Assembly: GCF_015690345.1 (NCBI RefSeq)
Contig: NZ_JADPUN010000214.1
Coordinates: 1-52,125 of the forward strand
Reading direction: 5' to 3'
DNA: 52,125 nt
Origin: Plantactinospora alkalitolerans
GTDB lineage: Bacteria; Actinomycetota; Actinomycetes; Mycobacteriales; Micromonosporaceae
In this document: piece after piece, positions 44,286-52,125 of the stretch
How the letters are laid out: each line of letters begins with the position of its first letter
How positions within the stretch are numbered: the stretch's first letter is position 1
Translations under genes and position numbers: made by a program
The notes under the pieces: model-generated
What the model was told of the DNA's origin: nothing
Databases searched by the model: none
Seen by the model: only the letters and a program-made list of their open reading frames with translations

Positions 44286-45085
44286 CCGCACTGACGGTAA
44301 GCGCGACCCCCGCTGCATCGCTGCCCGCGGACTGCATCGTGATCGGTGTCGCGAAATGTCCCAAGGGGCCGATGCTGGCGCCCGGCGCGGCGGCGGTGAC
44401 CGAGGCGTTCGACGGCACGCTGGCAGAACTCCTCGGCACCCTCGGCGTGACCGGTGCCGAGGGCGAGGCGTTCAAGCTCCCCGCGCCCGCCGGCATCGAG
44501 GCCAGACTGGTCCTCGCGGTCGGCCTCGGCGACGCCGCCGACAACAACACCGGGTGCGACACCGAGGCGCTGCGCCGGGCCGCCGGGGTGGCCACTCGGG
44601 TTCTGGCCGGCGTCGGGACGGTCGCACTGGCGCTGCCGGCCGGGACCGTCGAGGCCGTGGAGGCGGTGGCAGTGGCGGTGGGTGGCTTACTCGGCGCGTA
44701 CGCCTTCACCGCCTACCGCACCACCGACCACGCCGCGGCCCCGGTCCGCGAGCTGGCGATCCTCGTGAACCGCGACGGCCGGACGGACGCCGAGGCCGCC
44801 GTGCGACGCGCCGGCGTGCTCGGCCAGGAGCTGAACTGGGCCCGTGACTTGGTCAACACGCCGGCCAACGACCTGCACCCTGAGAGCTTCGCCGCCGCCG
44901 TGGTTACGGCCGGCCGGGAGCATGGGTTGGCGGTCGAGGTGCTCGACGAGGAGGCGCTCGCGGCGGGCGCCTTCGGTGGCATCCTCGGCGTCGGGCAGGG
45001 CTCGGCGCGACCGCCGCGGCTGGTGCGGATCGCTCACACCCACCCCGAGGCAAAGGTGAGTCTGACCCCGCGCGAACCAGCCTAG
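44282..45085 (+). pseudogene. Leucyl aminopeptidase (PepA, M17), truncated before the catalytic domain
   Basis: 267 codons from GTG 44282 in a 4-base overlap with the EamA gene. The N-terminal macro-like domain and linker are normal for actinobacterial PepA (GAAAVTEAFDGTLAELL, NWARDLVNTPANDLHPESFA, GGILGVGQGSARPPRLVRI). The frame then leaves the family at HTHPEAK (about 45055) and ends after VSLTPREPA. Full M17 enzymes have about 490-500 residues; the entire metal-binding catalytic domain (KG.TFDSGG, NTDAEGR) is absent. It therefore cannot be a peptidase. The break point is a rearrangement junction with lower-GC DNA. Confidence 0.88.
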
Positions 45086-45153
45086 TCGCCCGGCAAACCG
45101 GCCGATTGCTCACATTGCTCGGTCATGCCGAGGCGGAGGCGCGATCGCTGAAT

Positions 45154-45348
45154 ATGCCCAGTGTGTTCGCTATCCCCGAACTCGCCGAACATGCTCTCGC
45201 AGTGCTGCTTCGACCAACGTGGGAGCAGATCTGTCAGGCGTATGACCATCATCAGGGCTGGGACGACATCCACCTGAAGGACTCGGCGATTGCCGACATC
45301 GGCCAGCAAGCACTTCTTGGTCTGCGGCGGAGCCTTCGTATCCTCTAA
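45154..45348 (+). CDS. Possible small ORF of unknown origin
   Basis: 64 residues (MPSVFAIPELAEHALAVLLR, then WEQICQAYDHHQGWDDIHLK). The composition is protein-like and not the Arg/Pro excess of a shadow frame, but third-position GC is lower than in neighbours and no clear ribosome-binding site lies near the ATG. It lies just after the broken aminopeptidase, so it may be the end of another truncated gene. I do not recognise it. Confidence 0.3.
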   Translation: MPSVFAIPELAEHALAVLLRPTWEQICQAYDHHQGWDDIHLKDSAIADIGQQALLGLRRSLRIL

Positions 45349-45748
45349 AGAAGGCGGAATCTCGACACGATGTGGATACGCGTGAGTTGCTGATCATCAC
45401 CGCTGGAGGCGCCGACCCCGCCCGCTCAAGCACTGCCACGCGCTCGGCACAACGGGACGGCCGGCGCGGTCGTGGGTGCTCCGCAGGCGCTCGGATACCA
45501 GCGACCCCGGGCGGATTCCACGTCTAGAATCTGGATTTCGGCTCAGAGCGACCTTCGGACAAGACAGCCACAAAGCGCAACAACCATTCTGACCTGCTGA
45601 TACTCGGCGACGCTTTCCTGGATTCATGGGCGAGAATCCGGACTAATGGCTTTACGTTCGGCGGTGGCCGCCCCCCGGTGGATATATCCGCCGTCGTGTC
45701 TCGTTCCGCCGCCTCGCACCGCCGACCCGCCGATCTCCGGCTGATGAG
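45349..45748. other. Gene-free accessory DNA
   Basis: About 400 bases with lower GC and no supportable ORF. A near-palindrome GGTGGATATATCCGCC (one mismatch) lies at about 45677-45692. The stretch joins the truncated aminopeptidase junction to the terminator behind the sigma factor gene. Confidence 0.45.
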
Positions 45749-45790
45749 ACGGGAGGGCCCGGCATGCCATGGCACGCCGGGCCCTCCCGT
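45749..45790 (-). terminator. Strong hairpin terminator downstream of the sigma factor gene
   Basis: ACGGGAGGGCCCGGC (45749-45763) and GCCGGGCCCTCCCGT (45776-45790) are perfect 15-bp complements with a 12-base loop. It lies 63 bases after the stop of the minus-strand sigma factor gene. No U-tract follows, but stem stability is very high. Confidence 0.85.
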
Positions 45791-45853
45791 ACGCCGCCTC
45801 GTCGGTACGACTTCCCGACGTGGCCGCTGAGCACGTCTCGTCGAGCTGTCTGC

Positions 45854-46726
45854 TCAGTACGTCTCGCCGAGCTGGCCGCGGAGTTTGGTCAGGGCGCGGG
45901 TGAGCAGGCGGCTGATGTGCATCTGGGAGACGCCGATCTGCTCGGCGATCTGGGACTGGGTGAGGTTGCCGTAGAAGCGCAGGGTGAGGATCTTCTGTTC
46001 GCGTTCGTCGAGGGTGGCCAGGGCCGGGCCGAGGGCGACGCGGAGTTCGGCGAGTTCGTATTCGCCGTCCTCGCCGCCGAGCATGTCGCCGAGTTCGGTG
46101 GCGCGTTCGCCGTCGCCGGTCGGGGTGGACAGGGAGACGGCGTTGTAGGCGCGGGCGCCTTCGAGGCCTTCGAGGACCTCTTCCTCGGTGAGGTTGAGGT
46201 GGGTGGCGATGTCGGCGACGGTCGGGGAGCGGCCGAGGGTCTGCAGGAGGTTGCTGTTGGCTTCGCTGATGGCGAGGCGGAGTTCCTGGAGTCGGCGGGG
46301 TACCCGGATGTCCCAGGTGCGGTCGCGGAAGTGTCGCTTGAGTTCGCCGATGATGGTCGGGATGGCGTAGCCGGCGAAGTCGACGCCGCGGGTGGGGTCG
46401 AACTTGTCGATGGCCTTGATGAGTCCGACGGCGGCGGTCTGGACGAGGTCGTCGGTGGGTTCGCCGCGTCCGCTGTAGCGGTGGGCGAGGTGGTTGGCCA
46501 GGGGGATCCAGGCTTCGATGGCCTTGGCGCGCAGGGCGGGGCGGGAGGGGTGCTGCGCGGGCAGCGCGGCCATCGCCAGGAGCAGGTCGGTGGCGCTGTC
46601 GGCCAGTGCGCCGGGCTTCACGGAGAACCGGGTGCCGGTCTCGACGGCGGCGGGGGCCGGAGCCTCGGACGCGGCCGGAGCCTCGGACTCGGTGGTGGCG
46701 GCCCGGGTGGTGGTCGGTGCGGTCAT
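45854..46726 (-). CDS. SigB/SigF/SigG-family RNA polymerase sigma factor
   Basis: 290 residues. After a 45-residue Ala/Thr-rich tail come region 2 (PLANHLAHRYSGRGEPTDDL, VQTAAVGLIKAIDKFDPTRG, VDFAGYAIPTIIGELKRHFR), region 3 (RVPRRLQELRLAISEANSNL, GRSPTVADIATHLNLTEEEV) and region 4 (LDEREQKILTLRFYGNLTQS, IAEQIGVSQMHISRLLTRAL). This is the stress/sporulation SigB-F type of actinobacteria, normally held by an anti-sigma kinase and released by a STAS antagonist. No anti-sigma gene is adjacent; the STAS protein at 1729-2082 is a possible but unproven partner. The long N-terminal extension is unusual but occurs in Micromonosporaceae. Confidence 0.93.
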   Translation of the reverse strand: MTAPTTTRAATTESEAPAASEAPAPAAVETGTRFSVKPGALADSATDLLLAMAALPAQHPSRPALRAKAIEAWIPLANHLAHRYSGRGEPTDDLVQTAAVGLIKAIDKFDPTRGVDFAGYAIPTIIGELKRHFRDRTWDIRVPRRLQELRLAISEANSNLLQTLGRSPTVADIATHLNLTEEEVLEGLEGARAYNAVSLSTPTGDGERATELGDMLGGEDGEYELAELRVALGPALATLDEREQKILTLRFYGNLTQSQIAEQIGVSQMHISRLLTRALTKLRGQLGETY

Positions 46727-46938
46727 GGTGGTCCTCCCTGCACGTGGTGGAAGTCGTGGTGGGGACGGTGTATGTCGAATTTCGTGGTGGTGTTTCGTGG
46801 TGATTGGTTATCCGTTCAGGCATCACCTTAGCCCGATCGTCTCGGCAAAAGCTAGCCGAACGGTTGATGTATAAAGGGCATAAAGCTCAGATAACGGGCA
46901 AATACTCGAGGAATTTGTGACTTGGCTAGGCTGCGAGC

Positions 46939-47580
46939 GTGAACTTCGGCGCCGTACCGGAGGATCCGACCGCGCGGGATCCGACCGCGCGGGATCCGAC
47001 CGGACCGTCCCGGGTTGCCGGGCTGGTGCTCGCCGCCGGTGCCGGCCGCCGCTACGGGGGTCCCAAGGCGCTGGTTCGGCTGGGCGGGCGGTTGCTGGTC
47101 GAGCGGGCCGTGCAACTCGCCCGGGACGGCGGTTGTGCACCGGTGGTCGCGGTGCTCGGCGCCGCCGCTCCGATCGTCCGGTCCCGGGCCGAACTCGGGG
47201 ACGCCCTGACGGTCGAGAACCCGGACTGGCCGAGCGGGATGGGCTCCTCGCTCCGGTCCGGCCTCGCGGCACTGGGCGACACCGACGCCGTCGCCGCGGT
47301 CGTCCTCCTGGTCGACATGCCCGGCATCACCGCCGAGGCGGTCCGCCGACTGGTCGCCCTCGCCGAGCCGGACCGGCTCGCCATGGCCGGTTACGGGAAC
47401 CGGCGAGGGCATCCCGTACTGCTCGGCCGGGCCCACTGGACGGGAGTGTCCGAGTCGGCCGTCGGGGACGTCGGCGCCCGGCCGTACCTGCGTCGGCACG
47501 CGGCACGGCTGCGGGTCGTACCCTGCGACGACGTCGCCGACGACGCCGACCTGGACACCCCGCCCGCCACCGTTTCCTGA
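46939..47580 (+). CDS. mocA: MocA-like molybdenum cofactor cytidylyltransferase (nucleotidyltransferase)
   Basis: 213 residues from GTG 46939. The nucleotidyltransferase signature VAGLVLAAGAGRRYGGPKAL is at residues 26-45, the metal-binding VVLLVDMPGIT in the middle, and ENPDWPSGMGSSLRSGL and RRGHPVLLGR are typical of MocA/MobA relatives. The enzyme makes molybdopterin cytosine dinucleotide for xanthine dehydrogenase-type enzymes. The neighbouring purine cluster encodes such an enzyme, and paoABC at 20-24 kb would need the same cofactor. The N-terminus holds a degenerate DPTARDPTARDPTG repeat from 15-bp DNA repeats, so the true start could be slightly further in. Confidence 0.85.
   Translation: MNFGAVPEDPTARDPTARDPTGPSRVAGLVLAAGAGRRYGGPKALVRLGGRLLVERAVQLARDGGCAPVVAVLGAAAPIVRSRAELGDALTVENPDWPSGMGSSLRSGLAALGDTDAVAAVVLLVDMPGITAEAVRRLVALAEPDRLAMAGYGNRRGHPVLLGRAHWTGVSESAVGDVGARPYLRRHAARLRVVPCDDVADDADLDTPPATVS
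46962..47003 (+). repeat. 15-bp tandem repeat in the 5' end of mocA
   Basis: GGATCCGACCGCGCG occurs at 46962 and 46977, with a partial third copy at 46992. It encodes DPTAR units in frame ahead of the catalytic domain, so copy-number change would not shift the frame. Confidence 0.85.
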
Positions 47581-47581
47581 C

Positions 47582-47660
47582 CGGCACCGGCACCGGCACC
47601 GGCACCGGCACCGGCATCTGCATCGGCACCGGCATCTGCATCGGCCACCGGCCACCGGCA
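47582..47660. repeat. GGCACC-type short tandem repeat between convergent mocA and pucR
   Basis: Five or more CGGCAC units followed by alternating CGGCATCTGCAT and CGGCCAC variants fill the gap between mocA (stop 47580) and pucR (stop 47675). It is a low-complexity microsatellite-like tract with no stem-loop potential. Confidence 0.8.
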
Positions 47661-47674
47661 TCGGCCGCCCGGCG

Positions 47675-49228
47675 TCAGTGCGGCAGGCGCATCGCGAGAT
47701 AGAAGTCGACCCGGTCGGGAAACCGGGAGAGGTCCCGCCCGGTGAGTTGCTCGACCCGTCCGATCCGGTAGCGCAGGGTGTTGACGTGCAGGTGGAGCCG
47801 GGCGGCGGCCCGGCTCCACGAACCGGCACAGTTCAGGAACTCGTCGAGGGTGCCCACCAGGTCGGCGTCGTGCGCGCGGTCGTAGGCCAGTACCGGGCCG
47901 AGCACCCGGTCCCGGAACGCCCGCCTGGCCTCCGCGGGGACCCCGGAGAGCAGCAGCAGGTGCGAGCCGAGGTCGCCGGCCGAGACCACGGTCGCGGGCC
48001 CGGCGCCGGCCAGCGCGGTAACCAGGGCGTGTCCGGCCTGCTCGACCGCGCCCGGCAGCGCCCCCACGTCGGCGGCCGGGCCGCTGATCCCGACGGCGAG
48101 CCGTCCGGCACCGAGTCCCGGCGTCAGCCCGGCGACCGCCGCCCGGATCGCGTCGGTCACCTCGGCGAGCCGGGTCGGTGCCACACCCAGCACCCCGAGC
48201 ACGGCATCGGGCAGTGCGTCGCCGGTGACCATCGCGGACACGCCCGCCGACCGGACCACCTCCTCCGCCACCGCCACCGCCAGCTCCGGCGGTGTCGTCA
48301 GCCCGGTGAGCCGGACGGCCACCACCAGCAGGGTCGACTGTGGCGCCAGCCCACCGGAGAGCAGTGCGGCCCGCAGGTCGACGGAAGACGCGCCGGCGGC
48401 CAGCGCCCGCCCGAGCTGATCGGCGAGACGCCGTTCCACCCGACCGGCCTCGTCCGCGTGTGCCCGCTCCAGAGCGACCAGACTGACCAGCTCGGCCGCC
48501 ACGTCGGAACCGGCCGTGTCCGGGGCGGCGGGGTCGACCGCGTACGCCAGCATCCAGGCGGCGAGCCGGTGCTCGGGGCGACCGGGCACACCGACCAGCC
48601 AGGCCCGCCGGCCGGCCAGGTCGACCACGGCCGGAAGCCGGCCGGCGGCCAGGAACGACGTCGCCAGTGCCCGGCGGGACTCCGGCGCGATCGGCCCGGT
48701 GCCGGCCACGATCCGTCCGGTCGAGGTGAGCACCCAGCACTCGGCGCCCAGGTCGGCGGCGACCGGCTTCAGCAGGTCGACCAGCCGGGCGCCGCCGGCC
48801 ATCGCCGTGACCAGGCCGCGGTACCTGCCGAGCACCGTGGCGAGCCCGGTGGCACGCTGGGCCCACATGGTCGGGTTGACCTGGTCGATGATGTCCCGGA
48901 AGGACACCTCGACCGGAACCTCGAACAGCGGTACGCCGTGCCGGCGGCACGCCGCGACCAGGTCCTCGGGCACCGACCCGTACGCGGCGTCGCCGGCACC
49001 GATCGCGGCGACCCCGGCGGCGGCGCACGCGGCCACGAACCGGTCCGCGTCACCGGCCCCGCGCCGCCACATCAACCCGGTCAGCACGATCTCGCCACCG
49101 GACAGGTAGCGGCGCGGATCCGGCAGGTCGGTGACGTACACCCGGCTGACCGGACGGTCGAGGTCGTCCGCGCCGCTGAGCACGGTCAACCGCAACCGTG
49201 GTCGGTCCAGGGCCTCCCGGAGCAGCAT
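47675..49228 (-). CDS. pucR: PucR-family regulator of purine catabolism
   Basis: 517 residues. The N-terminal PucR domain is recognisable (LRLTVLSGADDLDRPVSRVY, VTDLPDPRRYLSGGEIVLTG). The middle region resembles the GGDEF-related CdaR/PucR linker. The C-terminal HTH_30 domain is FLNCAGSWSRAAARLHLHVN, TLRYRIGRVEQLTGRDLSRF. In Bacillus PucR activates purine-degradation genes in response to allantoin-type metabolites. Here it is divergent from uraD-uraH-uricase-xdh, which it very likely controls. The 147-bp gap includes a short AT-rich stretch near 49270 (aaatctacgaaaacgatacg) that is a candidate control site. Confidence 0.93.
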   Translation of the reverse strand: MLLREALDRPRLRLTVLSGADDLDRPVSRVYVTDLPDPRRYLSGGEIVLTGLMWRRGAGDADRFVAACAAAGVAAIGAGDAAYGSVPEDLVAACRRHGVPLFEVPVEVSFRDIIDQVNPTMWAQRATGLATVLGRYRGLVTAMAGGARLVDLLKPVAADLGAECWVLTSTGRIVAGTGPIAPESRRALATSFLAAGRLPAVVDLAGRRAWLVGVPGRPEHRLAAWMLAYAVDPAAPDTAGSDVAAELVSLVALERAHADEAGRVERRLADQLGRALAAGASSVDLRAALLSGGLAPQSTLLVVAVRLTGLTTPPELAVAVAEEVVRSAGVSAMVTGDALPDAVLGVLGVAPTRLAEVTDAIRAAVAGLTPGLGAGRLAVGISGPAADVGALPGAVEQAGHALVTALAGAGPATVVSAGDLGSHLLLLSGVPAEARRAFRDRVLGPVLAYDRAHDADLVGTLDEFLNCAGSWSRAAARLHLHVNTLRYRIGRVEQLTGRDLSRFPDRVDFYLAMRLPH

Positions 49229-49375
49229 CGCCGCACCCTTCCCGCCCGGCCAGGGCCCGTTTGGAGAAATCTACGAAAACGATACGGCGAGGGCTGACGG
49301 TTTCGGCGTTCCCACCGGTTCACTCCGGGTGGCGACGACTGCTGTACTTCTGGTCAACACCGGAGGTGAGCCGAG

Positions 49376-49936
49376 GTGACCGTGGTCAGCGACTCGCTGG
49401 GCAGCTTCAACCGTCGGCCCGCCGCGCAGGTCGAGCGGGAACTGCTCGCCTGCTGTGCCGTACCGAGGTGGGCCCGGGCGGTGGCGGCCGGGCGGCCGTA
49501 CCCGGAGGTGGAGGCCGTGGTCGCGGTCGCCGACACCGCGCTGCGCCGGTTGCTCTGGTCCGACGTCGCGGCCGCGTTGGCGGCGCACCCGAGGATCGGG
49601 GAGCGGCCGGCGGGCACCGACCGGGAAGCGGCGTGGTCACGCCGGGAACAGTCCGGAGTGGATGGCGCGGACGACACCGTACGGACCGCGTTGGCCCGGG
49701 CCAACCGGGAGTACGAGGAACGGTTCGGGCACCTTTTCCTGGTCTTCGCCAGTGGACGCACCGATGTGGAACTGCTCGCCGCCGCCCGGGACCGACTCGG
49801 CAACGACACCGCCACCGAACGCCGGGTGGTGCACGAGGAACTGCGCCGGATCGCCCTGCTGCGCCTGAGGAGGCTGCTGATGACCGAGCGGAGCGGAGCG
49901 GATGGAGAGACGCGGCGGGGCGGGGAGCGGTCATGA
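49376..49936 (+). CDS. uraD: 2-oxo-4-hydroxy-4-carboxy-5-ureidoimidazoline (OHCU) decarboxylase
   Basis: 186 residues from GTG 49376 with GGAGG upstream. It catalyses the last step from urate to (S)-allantoin by decarboxylating OHCU. The catalytic motif AAHPRIGERP is present, as are SRREQSGVDGAD, the FLVFASGR strand and the ERRVVHEELRRIALLRL helix. The C-terminal tail (SGADGETRRGGERS) is encoded by G-rich repeats that continue into the uraH leader. It is the first gene of the urate-degradation operon, divergent from pucR. Confidence 0.94.
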   Translation: MTVVSDSLGSFNRRPAAQVERELLACCAVPRWARAVAAGRPYPEVEAVVAVADTALRRLLWSDVAAALAAHPRIGERPAGTDREAAWSRREQSGVDGADDTVRTALARANREYEERFGHLFLVFASGRTDVELLAAARDRLGNDTATERRVVHEELRRIALLRLRRLLMTERSGADGETRRGGERS

Positions 49937-49973
49937 GCGGGGGAGCGGTCATGAGCGGGGAGCGGTCGTGAGC
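49922..49973 (+). repeat. 17-18-bp tandem repeats spanning the uraD stop and uraH start
   Basis: GGGGAGCGGTCATGAGC at 49922, a near-identical copy from 49940 and a third from 49957 ending in GTGAGC. Each copy carries a Shine-Dalgarno-like GGGGAG followed by an ATG or GTG; only the third (GTG 49968) is in frame with uraH. The first copy contains the uraD stop. Confidence 0.8.
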
Positions 49974-50345
49974 GCGGGAAGCCCACCCGACGGGTTCGTC
50001 CGGATCTCCACCCACGTGCTGGACACCGTCCGGGGCGAGCCGGCCCGGAACATCGAGGTGCGGCTCGACCGGCGGGACAGCGGCGGCTGGGCACCGGTCG
50101 CACACGGCCGGACCGACCACGACGGCCGGCTGACCGACTGGACGCCGCTGCTCGACCGGGTGCCGCTGCGCGGCTGGCAGGCCGGCGGCTACCGCCTGGT
50201 GTTCCTGGTCGAACGCTACTACCCGCCGGGAGCGGCGTTCTTCCCGGAGATCGTCGTCTCCTTCCAGATCACCGACCCGGACCGGCACCACCACGTGCCG
50301 CTGCTGCTCAGCCCGTACGGCTACACCACCTACCGGGGTAGCTGA
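49968..50345 (+). CDS. uraH: 5-hydroxyisourate hydrolase (transthyretin-like)
   Basis: 125 residues from GTG 49968. A longer frame from 49902 encodes only the Gly/Arg repeat region. The enzyme hydrolyses 5-hydroxyisourate made by uricase. The family marks are FVRISTHVLDTVRGEPARNI, AHGRTDHDGRLTDW, RYYPPGAAFFPEIVVSFQI, and the C-terminal tetrapeptide YRGS that distinguishes the hydrolase from vertebrate transthyretin. It lies between uraD and uricase with almost no gaps. Confidence 0.95.
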   Translation: MSAGSPPDGFVRISTHVLDTVRGEPARNIEVRLDRRDSGGWAPVAHGRTDHDGRLTDWTPLLDRVPLRGWQAGGYRLVFLVERYYPPGAAFFPEIVVSFQITDPDRHHHVPLLLSPYGYTTYRGS

Positions 50346-50348
50346 GCC

Positions 50349-51251
50349 ATGGAGGGAGGTCGACCGGTGCGGGTCACGCTCGGCGCCAACCAGTACGGCA
50401 AGGCCGAGGTCCGGGTGGTCCGGGTACGTCGCGACGGGCCCCGGCACGAGCTGCGGGACCTCAACGTCAGCATCGCCCTCTCCGGTGACCTGGCCGAGGT
50501 CCACCTCTCCGGCGACAACGGCTCCGTGCTGCCGACCGACTCGCAGAAGAACACCGTGTACGCCTTCGCCCGCCGGTACGGCATCGACCAGATCGAGGAC
50601 TTCGGACTGCTGCTCGCCCGGCACTTCGTCGACAGCCAGCCCGCCCTCGGCCGGGCCCGGGTGCGGCTGACCGAGTACGGCTGGCAGCGGCTCGGGCCGC
50701 ACTCCTTCCAGCGCGACGGCGCGGAGAGTCGTACCGCCACGGTGACCGTGACGGCGGATCGGACCACCGTCGAGTCCGGGCTGACCGGACTGGTGCTGCT
50801 GAACAGCACCGACTCGGAGTTCAACGGCTTCGTCCGCGACCCGTACACCACGCTGCCGGAGACCGACGACCGGATCCTGGCCACCGCGGTCGAGGCGAAC
50901 TGGCGGCACCGGGACGGGGAACCCGCCGACCGGACGGCGACCCGGGAATGGGCGGGGTCGTACGCCGGGGTCCGGGCCGCCCTGGTCGGCGCGTTCGTCG
51001 ACACGTACAGCAGGTCGCTGCAACAGACCCTGTACGCGATGGGGCACCGGGTACTCGCCGAGCGGCCGGAGATCGCCGAGATCCACCTGAGCCTGCCCAA
51101 CCGGCACCACCTGCCGGTCGACCTGGCGCCGTTCGGGCTGACCAACCCGGGCGAGGTCTTCGTGGCCACCGACCGGCCGTACGGGTTGATCGAGGGCACG
51201 GTGACCCGGGAGGCCGACGGCGTCGCCGGTCCGGTGGACGGCGGGCCCTGA
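50349..51251 (+). CDS. pucL: Urate oxidase (uricase)
   Basis: 300 residues. It oxidises urate to 5-hydroxyisourate without cofactor. The catalytic Lys region LGANQYGKAEVRVVRV, the Thr of SQKNTVYAFARRYGI and the conserved LSLPNRHHLPVDLAPFGL and NPGEVFVATDRPYGLIEG are all intact. Two tandem T-fold domains account for the length. The start ATG is 3 bases after the uraH stop and the stop overlaps the xdh FAD-subunit start (TGATG), so uraD-uraH-uricase-xdh is one operon. Confidence 0.95.
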   Translation: MEGGRPVRVTLGANQYGKAEVRVVRVRRDGPRHELRDLNVSIALSGDLAEVHLSGDNGSVLPTDSQKNTVYAFARRYGIDQIEDFGLLLARHFVDSQPALGRARVRLTEYGWQRLGPHSFQRDGAESRTATVTVTADRTTVESGLTGLVLLNSTDSEFNGFVRDPYTTLPETDDRILATAVEANWRHRDGEPADRTATREWAGSYAGVRAALVGAFVDTYSRSLQQTLYAMGHRVLAERPEIAEIHLSLPNRHHLPVDLAPFGLTNPGEVFVATDRPYGLIEGTVTREADGVAGPVDGGP

Positions 51252-52123
51252 TGGACTTCCTGCAACCGACCACCTGGGCGGAGGCGCTCGCCCTGCGGGC
51301 GGAGCATCCGGACGCGCTGCCGGTGGCCGGTGGCACCGACGTGATGGTGGAGTTGAACTTCGCCCGGCGCCGCCCGCCGGCCCTGCTGGACCTGAGCCGG
51401 GTGGCTGAGCTGGCGAAGTGGGACGCCGACCCCGGCGGGCTGCGGCTCGGCGCCGGGGTGCCGTACCGGCGGATCGTCACCGAGTTGTCCGGCCGGGCGC
51501 CGGGGCTGGCGATGGCCGCCCGGACGATCGGCTCCCCGCAGATCCGCAACCGGGGCACCATCGGCGGCAACCTCGGCTCCGCGTCCCCGGCCGGAGACGC
51601 GTTGCCGCCGCTGCTGGCCGCCGGGGCGACGGTCGAACTGGCGTCGGTGCGGGGCGTCCGCCGGGTTCCGGTCGCCGGCTTCTGCACCGGGCCGAAACGC
51701 AGTGTGCTGGCCCCGGACGAGCTGATCGCGGCGATCCTGCTGGGGCCGACGACCGGACCGGAGCAGTTCGCCAAGGTCGGCACCCGGAACGCGATGGTGA
51801 TCGCCGTCTGCTCGTTCGCGCTCGTGCTGCGGATGGCGACCCGGGAGGTCGGCACCGGGATCGGCTCGGCGGCACCGACCCCGGTCCGGGCACCGGAAGC
51901 GGAGGACCTGCTCCGCGCCGAGCTGCCCTGGGACGGCTGGGGAGATCTGCCGGGCCCGCTGGTCCGCCGGTTCGGCGAGTTGGTCGCGGCGGCGGCCAGC
52001 CCGATCGACGACGTACGCGGCACCGCCGCCTACCGGCGGCACGCGCTGGGCGTACTGGCCCGGCGGTCGCTGGTGCGGGCCTGGGACGAGCACCGGTCGG
52101 ACTTTCCGGGGGTGGGGATATGA
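51251..52123 (+). CDS. Xanthine dehydrogenase FAD-binding subunit
   Basis: 290 residues. FAD-binding signatures: LPVAGGTDVMVELNFARRRP, TIGSPQIRNRGTIGGNLGSA, SPAGDALPPLLAAGA. The CO-dehydrogenase flavoprotein C-terminal domain follows (DVRGTAAYRRHALGVLARR). It transfers electrons from the 2Fe-2S subunit to NAD+. Unlike the paoB product it lacks the extra cysteine insert, so it belongs to the xanthine dehydrogenase type that supplies urate to the uricase encoded just upstream. It overlaps both neighbours by 1-4 bases. Confidence 0.94.
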   Translation: MDFLQPTTWAEALALRAEHPDALPVAGGTDVMVELNFARRRPPALLDLSRVAELAKWDADPGGLRLGAGVPYRRIVTELSGRAPGLAMAARTIGSPQIRNRGTIGGNLGSASPAGDALPPLLAAGATVELASVRGVRRVPVAGFCTGPKRSVLAPDELIAAILLGPTTGPEQFAKVGTRNAMVIAVCSFALVLRMATREVGTGIGSAAPTPVRAPEAEDLLRAELPWDGWGDLPGPLVRRFGELVAAAASPIDDVRGTAAYRRHALGVLARRSLVRAWDEHRSDFPGVGI

Positions 52124-52125
52124 GG
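52120..52125 (+). CDS. Start of the next operon gene (probably xanthine dehydrogenase 2Fe-2S subunit), 3' partial
   Basis: ATGAGG at 52120-52125 overlaps the stop of the FAD subunit gene (ATGA), the coupling used throughout this operon. In related purine clusters the small 2Fe-2S subunit follows here. Only two codons lie in the window, so the identity is inferred from order alone. Confidence 0.4.

Noticed and set aside
45082-45309. 75-codon minus-strand frame after the truncated aminopeptidase
   Set aside because: No motif or ribosome-binding site; it overlaps a similar-quality plus-strand frame, and at most one can be real.

Overview
The window is high-GC DNA with strong G/C third-position bias, frequent GTG starts and many 1-4 base stop/start overlaps. 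With the SCO252x-type genes, a furA-katG unit and a perfect actinobacterial LexA box, this points to an actinomycete, most likely of the Micromonosporaceae. The placement is inferred from gene content and style; no rRNA is present to confirm it.

Layout. 0-6 kb: end of a membrane-anchored protein, an NAD-dependent epimerase, a STAS anti-sigma antagonist, mscL, a 76-residue protein under a LexA box, an HTH regulator, and a secreted M23 peptidase with five 150-bp repeats. 6-15 kb: four genes that I recognise as the SCO2521/2522/2523/2524 families (minus strand). Between the first and the other three lies a 1450-residue DUF4062-NACHT-HEAT protein on the plus strand. This is the best candidate for a little-described conflict or signalling system here. 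15-20 kb: an ATPase-LuxR regulator divergent from a PP2C phosphatase across an 18-bp perfect palindrome, then two tandemly duplicated membrane-anchored beta-propeller proteins. 20-24 kb: a three-subunit molybdenum hydroxylase (PaoABC type). 24-36 kb: TetR/SDR pair, a small membrane protein with an apparent frameshift, a NarL-type two-component system, a HEAT protein, furA-katG, an SDR lacking its catalytic Tyr/Lys, and a secreted esterase with a ricin-type lectin domain.

36-40 kb is a mobile-element graveyard around a tRNA-Lys(TTT) gene. It holds a Phd/PIN toxin-antitoxin pair, a broken alpha/beta hydrolase, three tyrosine-recombinase remnants (one broken by an exact 32-bp tandem duplication), an ORF-less group II intron with a canonical 34-nt domain V, and an IS481-type transposase remnant with an internal amber stop. 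40-46 kb continues as accessory DNA: TetR with an ABM-like protein, methyltransferase and lipoprotein; a transposase tail; LysR/EamA; a leucyl aminopeptidase that has lost its catalytic domain; and a nearly gene-free stretch up to a strong hairpin behind a SigB/F-type sigma factor. 47-52 kb is purine catabolism: MocA-like cytidylyltransferase, PucR regulator, UraD, UraH, urate oxidase and the FAD subunit of xanthine dehydrogenase, with the next subunit starting as the window ends.

Two functional links cross the window. MocA probably matures the cofactor of both molybdenum hydroxylases (PaoABC and Xdh). The STAS protein, PP2C phosphatase and SigB/F-type factor are parts of the kind used in partner-switching stress control, though they are not adjacent here.
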